From Croceimicrobium sp965658275 (GTDB taxonomy: Bacteria; Bacteroidota; Bacteroidia; Flavobacteriales; Schleiferiaceae), in NCBI GenBank assembly GCA_965658275.1, contig CBFHRN010000003.1:26843-90842 (forward strand): a stretch of DNA of 64,000 nt, in the 5' to 3' direction. Below the pieces are notes generated by a model. That model ran no database searches. It worked only from the letters and a program-made list of their open reading frames with translations, and was not told the DNA's origin. The translations under genes were made by a program, and so were the position numbers. Within the stretch, counting starts at the first letter, position 1. Every line of letters begins with the position of its first letter. This document shows positions 26,898-36,321 of the stretch, one piece after another.

Positions 26898-27020
26898 TTA
26901 ACTAAGACTGAGCCCTTTTTGGACTGAATATTGGGGAGTATTACATAATTCGGCATATTCTTTTAGAAGGAACTGATCCCCTTTATTATCCTCTATTTGT
27001 AGAACATCAATGGCTTTCAT
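26898..27020 (-). pseudogene. Response-regulator receiver fragment, 40 residues
   Basis: An ATG-initiated frame reading MKAIDVLQIEDNKGDQFLLK, the first beta strand and acidic pair (Glu-Asp) of a receiver domain, then about 20 more residues and a stop where a receiver would normally run for about 120. It lies between the CheB-like and PAS fragments on the same strand, five and 14 bases away. Taken as a truncated response regulator gene. Confidence 0.6.
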
Positions 27021-27025
27021 TATGC

Positions 27026-27232
27026 TCAGCTAAGGTTACATGGAAGAGCCAAAAATGGCAGATCTTCTTTATGACACCTATGTGATGGACTTAAATGCTG
27101 CGCTACTAAAATGCTGAGACTCAACTTTTCTTCGGGCAAACCTTGCAGCAGCTTTGATAGTGCGTCTAAACCGCCTGCAGATGCTCCCGTCGCGCCTAAA
27201 TATTTAGGCGTCGCATTCTTTTGTGATTTCAT
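27026..27232 (-). pseudogene. CheB methylesterase-like N-terminal fragment
   Basis: 68 residues: YLGATGASAGGLDALSKLLQ contains the GASAGG catalytic-serine motif of CheB methylesterase, followed by ILVAQHLSPSH with the catalytic His, after which the similarity stops and an unrelated 16-residue tail precedes the stop. A full CheB domain is about 190 residues and in CheB/CheR/PAS fusion proteins it starts the polypeptide exactly like this. Therefore the 5' end of a fusion gene cut by an internal deletion. Confidence 0.7.
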
Positions 27233-27438
27233 TGTAATTATAAAGTAGGTAGTCGGTTGATACGCATGGATTTAGGTTGAAATCCTATAGGTTCTCTAAG
27301 TTACATAAAAAGCTCGGAAATTAAACTTGAGATAGATGATTGACGTCAATAATTATTGGAATACCCCTCTGAAGAAATCATTTATATAACATTCTATCTA
27401 AGCAATGAGCAGTAAATTAGCTGTATAAAAGTGCAACC

Positions 27439-28926
27439 ATGAATAAAATCCTTATCGCCAACCGAGGAGAGATCGCCCTTCGGATTATGAAATCTGCTAA
27501 AGAGATGGGAATCAAGACTGTAGCAGTATATTCCGAAGCAGATCGAAATTCACCCCACGTGAAATATGCAGATGAAGCCGTGCTTTTAGGACCTCCACCT
27601 AGTGCGCAATCCTACCTCCTTGGGGATAAGATTATTGAGGTTTGTAAGGATTTAGGAGTAGATGGTATACACCCAGGCTACGGGTTTTTGAGCGAAAATG
27701 GTCAATTTGCCCAAGCTGTAGAGGATGCCGGTATTACTTTTATCGGACCTAAGGCGCACTCCATGAAAATAATGGGGGATAAGTTAAGCGCTAAAGAGGC
27801 AGCTAAAGAATTTGGCATTCCATTAGTACCCGGAACGGAAGGTGCTATCGAAGACCCTCATGAAGCCATTGCCATATCAAGGGAAATTGGCTTCCCTGTG
27901 CTAATTAAAGCTTCCGCTGGAGGGGGTGGTAAAGGAATGCGTATCGTTGAAAAAGAAGAAGAGCTGGAGGAACAAATTCACAGTGCCATTTCAGAAGCTA
28001 AATCAGCATTTGGGAACGGAGCGGTTTTTATTGAAAAATATGTGAGTTCTCCGCGACACATCGAGGTGCAAGTTTTATGCGATAGTCATGGAAATAGAGT
28101 ACACCTATTTGAAAGAGAATGCTCTGTTCAGAGACGACATCAAAAAGTAATCGAAGAAGCCCCATCTGCCATACTTAGCGATGAGCTTCGCGCAGAAATG
28201 GGAACAAAGGCAGTTGATGTCGCTCGATCTTGTAATTATTTAGGGGCTGGTACCGTGGAGTTCATCATGGACGAGGATCACAATTTCTATTTCATGGAAA
28301 TGAATACTCGTTTACAGGTAGAGCATCCTGTTACAGAAATGATTACTGGCGTTGATTTGGTGAAAGAACAAATCAAAATAGCTCGCGGTGAAAAGCTCTC
28401 TTTTTCTCAAAAGGACCTAAATATTCATGGACACTCCATCGAAGTAAGAGTATACGCGGAAAATGCCCGCGAAAACTTTATGCCAGATATTGGGAATTTA
28501 AGGGTTTATCAAAGGCCGCATGGAGTAGGGGTTAGAGTGGATGATGGTTTTGAAGAAGGTATGGATATTCCCATTTATTACGACCCTATGATTTCAAAAT
28601 TGGTTACCTACGGAAAAGATCGCGAAGAAGCTCGTATCAGAATGGTACGTGCCATAGAGGACTATAAAATTGTGGGATTACATACTACGATGGAGTTTGC
28701 AAAGTTTGTAATGGAACACCCTTCCTTTATAAGTGGTGATTTTGACACACACTTTGTGAATAAACATTTTAAACCGGAGTACCTGGATGGCAAATCAAAT
28801 GAGAAGGAAGAAGAAATAGCCGCTTTACTAGGAGCACATCTTCTTCAAAGTCAATCCGCTAAAAGCCAACAACTGACAAAAGGAGAGAAGGGAAGCTCCA
28901 GTAAATGGAAAATGAACCGCCAATGA
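27439..28926 (+). CDS. accC: Biotin carboxylase subunit of acetyl/propionyl-CoA carboxylase
   Basis: ATP-grasp enzyme that carboxylates biotin on its carrier protein. 495 residues: MNKILIANRGEIALRIMKSA opening, GIHPGYGFLSEN, the glycine-rich ATP loop KASAGGGGKGMR, ECSVQRRHQKVIEEAPS, and FMEMNTRLQVEHPVTEMITG with catalytic residues. The last 45 residues past HFVNKHFKPEYL are a low-complexity charged tail not needed for catalysis. No biotin carrier or carboxyltransferase gene is adjacent, so which acyl-CoA carboxylase it serves is not settled here. Confidence 0.93.
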   Translation: MNKILIANRGEIALRIMKSAKEMGIKTVAVYSEADRNSPHVKYADEAVLLGPPPSAQSYLLGDKIIEVCKDLGVDGIHPGYGFLSENGQFAQAVEDAGITFIGPKAHSMKIMGDKLSAKEAAKEFGIPLVPGTEGAIEDPHEAIAISREIGFPVLIKASAGGGGKGMRIVEKEEELEEQIHSAISEAKSAFGNGAVFIEKYVSSPRHIEVQVLCDSHGNRVHLFERECSVQRRHQKVIEEAPSAILSDELRAEMGTKAVDVARSCNYLGAGTVEFIMDEDHNFYFMEMNTRLQVEHPVTEMITGVDLVKEQIKIARGEKLSFSQKDLNIHGHSIEVRVYAENARENFMPDIGNLRVYQRPHGVGVRVDDGFEEGMDIPIYYDPMISKLVTYGKDREEARIRMVRAIEDYKIVGLHTTMEFAKFVMEHPSFISGDFDTHFVNKHFKPEYLDGKSNEKEEEIAALLGAHLLQSQSAKSQQLTKGEKGSSSKWKMNRQ

Positions 28927-29609
28927 TTAATAAGATTCTTGGAATACTGTCACTGATTTTTTTGGCAACCACCCTTTGGGGCCAAACGGATAGCACTAAA
29001 GCTAACGATATCGTGCAGTATGCTTCTAAGAATAGGAATGATATATTAGATGCCATTATTGTGGATGGCGATACCATTCCAATAATGGTCTTAGACGAGG
29101 TTTTACTCATTAATAAGCCCAGCTTTGACAGCAGAGAAGCTCGTCGGCGTTATTATATCTTAAAGCGAAAAGTAATGAAAGTCTATCCTTACGCTGTAAT
29201 TGCTGGCGATAAATTAGATAGTCTTAATTTACTTTTAGTAGGCAAAAATCGTTGGAAAAAGCGGCGTTTAATCAAAGAGTTTCAAGAATATCTTGAAAAT
29301 AAATTTGAAGGGAAGCTACGCAAGCTAACGCATAGCGAGGGTCAGATACTTTCTAAACTCATATATAGGGAAACTAATATGACCACCTATGAACTCATAT
29401 CCGAGTATCGAAGTGGCTGGAATGCCTTCTGGTGGAATACTATCGCATACTTTAATGAAATCAGTCTAAAAACGCCCTATGCTCCAGAAGAGGTTGAAGA
29501 AGATAAGCTGATTGAAACCATTTTACAAAGGGCCTTCCTTCAAGGATTTCTTAAGGAAAGAATTCCGATTACAACTCTAGACCCACCTAATAAAGCAGCC
29601 TCACCTTAA
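28923..29609 (+). CDS. DUF4294-family protein
   Basis: 228 residues from the ATG at 28923, giving a signal peptide ATTLWGQ at about 14-20; an ATG at 28905 is also in frame. The DUF4294 core is RRRYYILKRKVMKVYPYAVI, KKRRLIKEFQEYLENKFEG and YRETNMTTYELISEYRSG (conserved Arg, Glu and Tyr), then FWWNTIAYFNEISLKTPY. Found nearly only in Bacteroidota, periplasmic, of unknown function. Its start overlaps or abuts the accC stop by a few bases. Confidence 0.82.
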   Translation: MINKILGILSLIFLATTLWGQTDSTKANDIVQYASKNRNDILDAIIVDGDTIPIMVLDEVLLINKPSFDSREARRRYYILKRKVMKVYPYAVIAGDKLDSLNLLLVGKNRWKKRRLIKEFQEYLENKFEGKLRKLTHSEGQILSKLIYRETNMTTYELISEYRSGWNAFWWNTIAYFNEISLKTPYAPEEVEEDKLIETILQRAFLQGFLKERIPITTLDPPNKAASP

Positions 29610-30338
29610 AGCAAAGACCATAATCACACTTATAGTCAATGTATAAACAAGGAAGGAAAGAAGTGTGATGAGAGAAGCCTCCCAAATAGATCGAAGCCAA
29701 GTCTTTCTTAACAAATCCTTGTAGTAATAAACAAAGTAAAATAAGCTTCCTAGAAGATAGATGGCGTAGACATAGCCAATACTTAAAAGCATTCCTAAGA
29801 AGAAAATAAGCGTAAAGATATTTATAACCGAGGTGTAAAAGGTGTTGAATACAAGATGCTCAGCATAATTGAGCTCCTTCTTACGATTAAAAAGCTAAGT
29901 GAAAAAAGCCACGATGGGTATATAAGCCCATATGACCAGGTTAAAATAGTTTGTCAGTACATCTTTAATCTGCTGACTCTTCGCTTCTATCTTTTTAACT
30001 CGTTCAGAATCTAACCCTTCACTACCGAGATCAGCTCCAAGGCTATACCCATTTTCAAACTGAGCCTGTCCAATACTTTTAGTTTCCCCCATACCATTCT
30101 TAACTCCAAGTAGAAGTTCATTCGAAAAATCGGTAATGCTGAATATCAGTACCAATAAGGTGGTACTTACAATTAGCAATCTGAAAGGGGAGATATAGCG
30201 CAATCGGCCAGCTTGAAAAAAATCCTTAGTGCTTTTACCAGGAGAGCGCAATAGAGACCAACGCGTAAATAAAATACCTCTTTCTAAATTTAGAGATTCG
30301 AGTATGGAACTGAAGGCGTTCTTTAAATCAAAGCGTTT
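29601..30338 (-). pseudogene. DUF3667 membrane protein, N-terminally truncated and broken by an in-frame TAG
   Basis: Reading the minus strand in one frame gives KNAFSSILESLNLERGILFT, then SPGKSTKDFFQAGRLRYISP, which is the DUF3667 core, then membrane segments. A TAG at 29897-29895 follows AFFT; the same frame continues directly as LFNRKKELNYAEHLVFN, the next conserved DUF3667 block, and on through three membrane segments to 29601. The N-terminal zinc ribbon normal for the family is absent; an in-frame TAA lies at 30341-30339. Function of DUF3667 unknown. Confidence 0.8.
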
Positions 30339-30373
30339 TTACCCTTCGCTCATCTACTACTATAAACTCATTT

Positions 30374-32509
30374 TCATTCGTTGGCATCATTAACTTGCTT
30401 TATTGAAAGTTGAATCCGTTCCCTAGGTAAATCTACGCTTAAGACTTTTACCTTCAGCGCTTCTTGTAGGCTTAAAATCTCTGCTGGGTCGCTGATAAAT
30501 CGATTTGCAATTTCCGAGATGTGCACCAATCCAGCTTGTTTCAAACCAATATCCACGAAAGCACCAAACTTAGTTAAGTTGCTAACCAGGCCAGGCAAAA
30601 TCATTCCCTCTCTTAAATCTTCAATTCGCTTGATATTTGGATCAAAGCTAAAGGCGCGGATGGCACCGCGTTGATCTCGACCAGCTTTTAAAATCTCCTC
30701 TCTAATCGACTCCAAATGGATACTGCCGTATTTCAAAATTAAAGCTTCAGGAAATTCCATGGCTGCGCTAAATTCCTTATCCAGCAATAATTCTTCTATA
30801 TTCTTGAGGTAGTGCTTCGCCAGTTCCTCCACAATTGCATAGGACTCGGGATGAACGGCGGAACTGTCAAGAATATAGTCGGCATCATTAATCCGTAAAA
30901 AACCCGCCGAAAGTTCAAATGCCTTAGGTCCTAAACCTTTTACCTTCAATAATTCCTTACGATTTTTAAATGCCCCATGCTCTTTGCGATACGCCACAAT
31001 ATTCTCGGCCAAATTCGAGCTTAAACCAGAAATAAACTTTAATAAATGCGGGGAGGCTTGGTTGAGCTCGACGCCAATTTGATTCACAACAGACACCACC
31101 GTTTTTTCCAGCTCATTATCAAGTTGGGAGGGATCTAAATCATGCTGATATTGACCAACTCCGATTGACTTCGGATCGATTTTCACTAGTTCAGCCAAAG
31201 GGTCTTGCAATCGACGCCCAATTGACACCGCTCCTCGAACAGTTACATCATATTGCGGAAATTCTGCTCTTCCCACACTTGAGGCCGAATAAACAGACGC
31301 CCCAGCTTCACTAACGCTGTAAACTTGAACTTTACGCTTAAACTTGCATTGATCGATCAAGTTTTCAGTTTCTCTACCCGCAGTTCCATTTCCCACTGCT
31401 ATGGCATCAATCTTATAGGCCTCTACGAACTGTTCCAATTTTCGTTTTCCTTGCACCCATTCTTTTTGCGGTGGATGGGGGTAAATATTTTCGTTGTGTA
31501 GTAAATCGCCTAATTCATTTAAACAGACCAGTTTACAGCCGCTTTTAAAACCAGGGTCAATAGCTAATACACGTTTTCGATGAAGAGGTGGTGCCATAAG
31601 CAACTGCCTTAAATTTCCCGCAAATACTTGAATCGCAGTTTCTTGAGCCTTTGATAATGCTTCATTACGAAGCTCCTTGGATAAGGATGGATACAAAGAC
31701 TTTTGGTAGGCTAACTTGATGGCTTTTTGCAAGTAAGGAGAACGGCATTTACTGGCTCCCGCTATTATGTGCTCCGATAAATCTAATGCCGCCTCTTTAT
31801 CTGGGCTAACCTTAACGCTAATTATCCCTTCCGATTCTGCTCTGTATATAGCTAACAACCTGTGACTAGGGATTTTCTTTAATAAGCCGCTGTATTTGTG
31901 GTAATCCCTGTATTTTTCAGAATCCGGATGAGAATCATCCTTCAGCTTGGTTTCAATTAGAGAAGCCTGGTTAAACAAGCTACGTAGGCGTTTTCGTAAA
32001 AACTGGTTTTCATTGATCCACTGAGCTGCAATGTCTATTGAAGCGGCTAAAACTTCTTCTTCAGACTGATAAGGTCCTTTTATGCCTTTATGTAAGTTTC
32101 TTTCAAGCTCAAGGTCGTTTTGCTTCATCACAAGTGCTGCAAACCTGCCTAGACCATTTTTTAAAGCAATGTCCGCCTTTGTCTCACGCTTCGGCCTAAA
32201 GGGCAGGTAAAAATCTTCCAGTTCATTGGACTGCCTGAAGGAAGCTATCCTAGCAGCTTTCTCATCATCATACAATTTTTGCTCTATCAGGCTCTTTCGA
32301 ATGCTTTCTTTACGGTCCTCAAGCTTCTTGTAATGTTGAAGTTTCTTTTCAACGTTCTCAACCTGCAATTCATCCAGACCCTGAGTTTGAGCCTTTCGAT
32401 AACGAGCGATAAAGGCAATAGTTGCTCCCTCTTCCAATAATTGAACACAAGATTGAAGAGCAGGCATAGTTAAATCCAGCTCCTCAGCAATCCAACTTAA
32501 ATAAGTCAC
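30374..32509 (-). CDS. tex: Tex-family S1 RNA-binding transcription accessory protein
   Basis: 711 residues with the Tex order of domains: N-terminal helix-turn-helix-like region (LLEEGATIAFIARYRKAQTQ), the long helical part, the YqgF/RNase H-like domain (RVLAIDPGFKSGCKLVCLNE), the helix-hairpin-helix region around RKELLKVKGLGPKAFELSAG, and a C-terminal S1 domain (GMILPGLVSNLTKFGAFVDI). Binds nucleic acid and affects transcription and translation in several bacteria. Starts with GTG, overlapping the upstream thioesterase stop by four bases (GTGA), so the pair is translationally linked. Confidence 0.95.
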   Translation of the reverse strand: MTYLSWIAEELDLTMPALQSCVQLLEEGATIAFIARYRKAQTQGLDELQVENVEKKLQHYKKLEDRKESIRKSLIEQKLYDDEKAARIASFRQSNELEDFYLPFRPKRETKADIALKNGLGRFAALVMKQNDLELERNLHKGIKGPYQSEEEVLAASIDIAAQWINENQFLRKRLRSLFNQASLIETKLKDDSHPDSEKYRDYHKYSGLLKKIPSHRLLAIYRAESEGIISVKVSPDKEAALDLSEHIIAGASKCRSPYLQKAIKLAYQKSLYPSLSKELRNEALSKAQETAIQVFAGNLRQLLMAPPLHRKRVLAIDPGFKSGCKLVCLNELGDLLHNENIYPHPPQKEWVQGKRKLEQFVEAYKIDAIAVGNGTAGRETENLIDQCKFKRKVQVYSVSEAGASVYSASSVGRAEFPQYDVTVRGAVSIGRRLQDPLAELVKIDPKSIGVGQYQHDLDPSQLDNELEKTVVSVVNQIGVELNQASPHLLKFISGLSSNLAENIVAYRKEHGAFKNRKELLKVKGLGPKAFELSAGFLRINDADYILDSSAVHPESYAIVEELAKHYLKNIEELLLDKEFSAAMEFPEALILKYGSIHLESIREEILKAGRDQRGAIRAFSFDPNIKRIEDLREGMILPGLVSNLTKFGAFVDIGLKQAGLVHISEIANRFISDPAEILSLQEALKVKVLSVDLPRERIQLSIKQVNDANE

Positions 32510-32883
32510 GTAAATAGATTTTGATAGGATGCTGCAATGCGCTTTGGTTTGCCATCATCAGCATCTAAGGCTATCCAGTTAGTTTTACAGGAACAAATAA
32601 GCTCAGAATCTCTCCATACATCAACCCTTCGAATACTCCGATAGGCTTCCATTTGTTCTACCCATGTTTTTAAAGTGAGTAAATCATCCTTGAAAGCTGG
32701 TTTAAAATATTCGATTTCATGTTTACGAACGACCCAAATGTAGCCACTATTTTTACCCGCAACCGAGAACCAATGCGCTCCGGCAACCTCTTGAACCCAT
32801 TGCAAGTAAACTACATTATTCACATGGGACAAATCGTCAATATGCTCACTTTTGACTCTTATTTGAAGCTCAAATTGTTCCAT
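32506..32883 (-). CDS. Acyl-CoA thioesterase, hotdog fold
   Basis: 125 residues from the ATG at 32883 (a TTG four codons upstream is also open). VKSEHIDDLSHVNNVVYLQW carries the HVNN active-site motif of YbgC/4HBT enzymes, and RRVDVWRDSELICSCKTNWI the last strands of the hotdog. Expected to hydrolyse acyl-CoA in the cytoplasm. A second enzyme of this fold lies at 8532. Translationally coupled to tex by a four-base overlap; the reason for the pairing is not known. Confidence 0.88.
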   Translation of the reverse strand: MEQFELQIRVKSEHIDDLSHVNNVVYLQWVQEVAGAHWFSVAGKNSGYIWVVRKHEIEYFKPAFKDDLLTLKTWVEQMEAYRSIRRVDVWRDSELICSCKTNWIALDADDGKPKRIAASYQNLFT

Positions 32884-32910
32884 GCCACAAAGCAAGCAAA
32901 AAAAGTGTAG

Positions 32911-33387
32911 CTAATCTTTTATTGCCGAATTCCACATATCGCGGGTAGAAACTAAGCGGCCGCCTACTTTTTGAAATAATACCATGTAAAAACCGTGGTC
33001 TATTTCATCCCCATCATCATTGTATTCACTCCAGCGGCCAGATTCAACTGCCATGTCTTTGGAAGTCGAAAAAACATCTATCGTTGTATACTTGAAATGA
33101 TAATTGCGGCTAGTGTCCGCTGCCACGGTGTTTTTAAAATGATTTACAATTTGTTGTTTCCCAAACAATTGTTCTCGCCCTTCACCATAAGTCACAGCAT
33201 TTTCGGCATAGAACTTTTCAAACAGCTTTGGATCCTTGTTGGCATAAGCCATGGCTAAGGTATCTTCCATAGCAATGATGTAAGACTTGACTGCCTCAAG
33301 GTCAAAAGATTCAGCAGGCGCTTCTACACTTGCATTTTGACAGGAGAAAAGACCTGCAAGGGCCGAAAGGAATAGTACTTTTTTCAT
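32911..33387 (-). CDS. NTF2/SnoaL-like (DUF4440) lipoprotein
   Basis: 158 residues from the ATG at 33387; the longer frame from 33420 would spoil the signal. The N-terminus is a lipoprotein signal (FLSALAGLFSC, Cys about 16). The domain is a DUF4440/SnoaL-like cone fold: VKSYIIAMEDTLAMAYANKD, FYAENAVTYGEGREQLFGK and GRWSEYNDDGDEIDHGFYMV, ending VSTRDMWNS. Members bind small ligands or act as enzymes; no active site can be assigned. Confidence 0.8.
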   Translation of the reverse strand: MKKVLFLSALAGLFSCQNASVEAPAESFDLEAVKSYIIAMEDTLAMAYANKDPKLFEKFYAENAVTYGEGREQLFGKQQIVNHFKNTVAADTSRNYHFKYTTIDVFSTSKDMAVESGRWSEYNDDGDEIDHGFYMVLFQKVGGRLVSTRDMWNSAIKD

Positions 33388-33495
33388 GGTTGTTTGATTT
33401 AGGTCTCTGTAATTTAACAAAAATGCCTGAAGCTCAGGACTAATTGAGAAGGCAATTTCTAAATGAGACTTATTTGCTTGGCTCGATTAGCTGAT

Positions 33496-33503
33496 TACCT
33501 TTG
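33496..33503 (+). promoter_or_regulatory. -7 promoter element TACCTTTG for trkA-trkH
   Basis: Exact TAnnTTTG match, 17 bases before the trkA ATG. Confidence 0.5.
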
Positions 33504-33520
33504 TTTTAGATTTCGTACGT

Positions 33521-34864
33521 ATGAAGATTATTATCGCTGGAGCCGGAGCCGTTGGAACCCACTTAGCTAATTGGCTGTCCAGGGAATCCCATGATATTAC
33601 TATTATTGATCATGATCAAGATAAACTGAGCAATATCGAAGGTAATGTGGATGCTTTGACCATTTTTGGGGAGGTTACAGATTTCTCCATCCTACAAAGA
33701 TCAAGGGTAGAAGAAGCTGATTTATTTATCTCTGTTACTTCCGTTGAAGAAGCAAATATTCTCAGTGCATTATATGCCAAGCGTTTAGGAGCCAAGAAGA
33801 CCATTGCACGTATTAGTCAGATGCAATATTTGACGGATGATCACATATTGAACATTCGAGACTTAGGAATCGATGAGTTGATTTCTCCAGAATCCTTAGC
33901 GGCTCGAGAGGTTAGGCATTTGCTAAATACCAATGCCGCTTCTGAATCGATTGAATTTGAAAATGGTAAGATCACTCTATTGGGTTTAGACATTGAGGAA
34001 GATGCCGCAATTGCTGGTAAGACTATGTCTGAAATTGCCTCCATGAGTGAAGAGCGCCACTATGTTGTGGTGGCAATTAAGCGTAATGGTGAAACCATTA
34101 TCCCTAAGGGCGACACTATGGTGAATGCCAATGATCACCTCTTCGTTGTCACGCACGCTGAAGGACTTGAACAAGTACTTGAAGTAACGGGACGTAGAAA
34201 GATTAAAATCAATGATATAATCATTGTTGGAGGTAGTAGGACAGGGCGTCATCTCGCTCGTAAATTAAGTCGAAATTTCCACGTTAAATTGGTGGAAGAA
34301 GACTCCGAAAAAGCAGAAGAAATTGCGGCTCAATTCCCAGAAGTAATGGTTCTAAACTTTGATGGGACAGATGTAGAGAAACTGGAAGAAGAAGGGCTCA
34401 AAAATGCAGATGCCTTAGTCGCAGTAACGGGTAATAGCGAGACCAATGTTTTAACCTGCTTGGTCGCAAGAGACCGTGGCGTTAAGAAGACCATTGCCAT
34501 GGTGGAAAATATCGAATATTTATCCTTAACTCAATCTATTGGCATAGATAGTCTTATCAATAAAAAATTGGCTGCGGCGAATTTCATTTACCGCTACATT
34601 AGAAGGGGAGATTTTGTAACCCTGAGCACCATCCATGGCATTGATTCGGAGGTAATGGAGTTTAATGTGAGTGATAAATGCAAGGTGACTAAAAGCGCCA
34701 TTAAAGATCTTAATTTACCTAAAGGAGCCTTAATTGGCGGCGTTATCCGTAACAACAAAGGACTAATACCCCAAGGTGAATTTCAGATTGAGGAAGGCGA
34801 CAAAGTGGTTGTTTTCGCAAAAAGTGATTGCGCCAAGAAAATTGCAAACTACTTCCGTAGCTAA
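33521..34864 (+). CDS. trkA: Trk potassium uptake system regulatory subunit TrkA
   Basis: Peripheral NAD(H)-binding gate of the Trk potassium channel. 447 residues in two tandem RCK units, each a Rossmann domain plus a TrkA-C domain: first glycine motif IIAGAGAVGTHLANWLS at residues 3-20, second IIVGGSRTGRHLARKLS at about 231-248, each followed by a C-terminal ligand-binding block (LPKGALIGGVIRNNKG in the second). The stop overlaps the trkH start by one base (TAATG), a tight operon. Confidence 0.95.
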   Translation: MKIIIAGAGAVGTHLANWLSRESHDITIIDHDQDKLSNIEGNVDALTIFGEVTDFSILQRSRVEEADLFISVTSVEEANILSALYAKRLGAKKTIARISQMQYLTDDHILNIRDLGIDELISPESLAAREVRHLLNTNAASESIEFENGKITLLGLDIEEDAAIAGKTMSEIASMSEERHYVVVAIKRNGETIIPKGDTMVNANDHLFVVTHAEGLEQVLEVTGRRKIKINDIIIVGGSRTGRHLARKLSRNFHVKLVEEDSEKAEEIAAQFPEVMVLNFDGTDVEKLEEEGLKNADALVAVTGNSETNVLTCLVARDRGVKKTIAMVENIEYLSLTQSIGIDSLINKKLAAANFIYRYIRRGDFVTLSTIHGIDSEVMEFNVSDKCKVTKSAIKDLNLPKGALIGGVIRNNKGLIPQGEFQIEEGDKVVVFAKSDCAKKIANYFRS

Positions 34865-36321
34865 TGACTCTATTTAACCCACGTATGATTGGCGCTTTAA
34901 TAGGCGCTTTATTAATGATAGTGGCGGGCATGATGCTCCTCAATGTTGCCGTAGCCTTGTATTATGGCGAAAACTGGGAAGCGCACTTACTTTCATCGGG
35001 AATCACTTTTTTAAGTGGAGGGCTGCTGTATTTATCCAATCTTAAAAACACCAATAAAGAAGTTCGTAAACGTGACGGTTTCTTAATTGTTACCATGGGT
35101 TGGGTAGCGATGTCCATGCTTGGAAGCTTACCCTATGCACTTACCGGCTCAATTGATAATGTTGTAGACGCCATCTTTGAAACGGTTAGCGGTTTTACCA
35201 CAACAGGGGCTACCATTTTAACCGATATCGAATCACAACCCAAATCCATTCTCTTTTGGCGAAGTATGACGCACTGGATAGGAGGGATGGGTATAATCGT
35301 TCTTACAGTCGCCATATTACCCTTATTGGGAGTGGGCGGTATGCAGCTATTTATTGCTGAAGCGCCTGGGGTAACCCCCGAAAAACTGCATCCGCGAATT
35401 ACCGGAACCGCAAAACGACTTTGGATAATTTATGTGGCTCTCACTTCTTTGGAGGCTGTAGCCTTAGTAATAGCTGGCATGGATGGCTTTGATGCGATTA
35501 ACCATGCAATGGCCACTATGGCTACGGGAGGTTTTTCTACTAAAAACGCAAGTATAGCCTATTACAGTTCACCGGCAATACATTACATCATAACCCTATT
35601 CATGTTCTTAGCTGGGGTCAATTTCACCATGCTTTACTTCGGTTTTACGGGCAGATTTCGGCAATTAAAGGCAAATGAAGAATTTCGGGTTTACTTCTAC
35701 AACACGCTTATATTCTCATCTATTGTGGCTGTTGTGCTGATCTTCTTTCAAGGCTTACCTACCGAAGAGAGCATTCGGAATGCCCTATTTACAGTAGTCT
35801 CTATCACAACCACTACGGGTTTTGTAACTGACAATTATTTGTTGTGGCCTAACTTTTTAATTTTCTTGGTTTTTGTGCTTTTCTTCTCCGGTGGCTCTAC
35901 CGGAAGTACCTCAGGTGGCATGAAAATCATGCGACACATAATCTTAATTAAAAACAGCTTTCTGGAGCTCAAAAGACAAATTCACCCAAATGCCATTATT
36001 CCTGTGCGGTTCAATGGTAAAGCGGTACCACAAGGAATTACCAACACCGTTGCTGCTTTTATCTTAATCTGGCTAATTGTTTTCTTTGTCGGCGCTTTTG
36101 TAATGTCCATGTTTGGACTCGATTTTATGTCTGCTGTAGGATCGGTAACCGCTACCTTAGGTAATATTGGACCAGGATTAGGAAGTGTTGGACCAGTCGA
36201 CAATTTCGCTCACATTCCACAAGGAGGTAAATTATTCCTAAGCTTTCTGATGCTATTAGGACGACTAGAACTATTTACAGTACTAATTCTATTTATGCCT
36301 TACTTCTGGCAAAGACGTTAA
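34864..36321 (+). CDS. trkH: Trk potassium uptake system membrane subunit TrkH
   Basis: Potassium-translocating subunit, 485 residues with about ten membrane helices and four pore loops. Selectivity-filter-like sequences are visible: TVSGFTTTGATI, TMATGGFSTKNAS, VSITTTTGFVTDN and TATLGNIGPGLGS, each with the conserved Gly that lines the filter. MTHWIGGMGIIVL is the family hallmark. Together with trkA it makes a complete Trk system. Its 3' end overlaps the converging universal stress gene by four bases. Confidence 0.95.
   Translation: MTLFNPRMIGALIGALLMIVAGMMLLNVAVALYYGENWEAHLLSSGITFLSGGLLYLSNLKNTNKEVRKRDGFLIVTMGWVAMSMLGSLPYALTGSIDNVVDAIFETVSGFTTTGATILTDIESQPKSILFWRSMTHWIGGMGIIVLTVAILPLLGVGGMQLFIAEAPGVTPEKLHPRITGTAKRLWIIYVALTSLEAVALVIAGMDGFDAINHAMATMATGGFSTKNASIAYYSSPAIHYIITLFMFLAGVNFTMLYFGFTGRFRQLKANEEFRVYFYNTLIFSSIVAVVLIFFQGLPTEESIRNALFTVVSITTTTGFVTDNYLLWPNFLIFLVFVLFFSGGSTGSTSGGMKIMRHIILIKNSFLELKRQIHPNAIIPVRFNGKAVPQGITNTVAAFILIWLIVFFVGAFVMSMFGLDFMSAVGSVTATLGNIGPGLGSVGPVDNFAHIPQGGKLFLSFLMLLGRLELFTVLILFMPYFWQRR

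Noticed and set aside
23413..30341. Considered an integrated mobile element or phage remnant for the region with broken genes
   Set aside because: No integrase, transposase, inverted repeats, target duplications or tRNA attachment site seen; interleaved genes are core functions.
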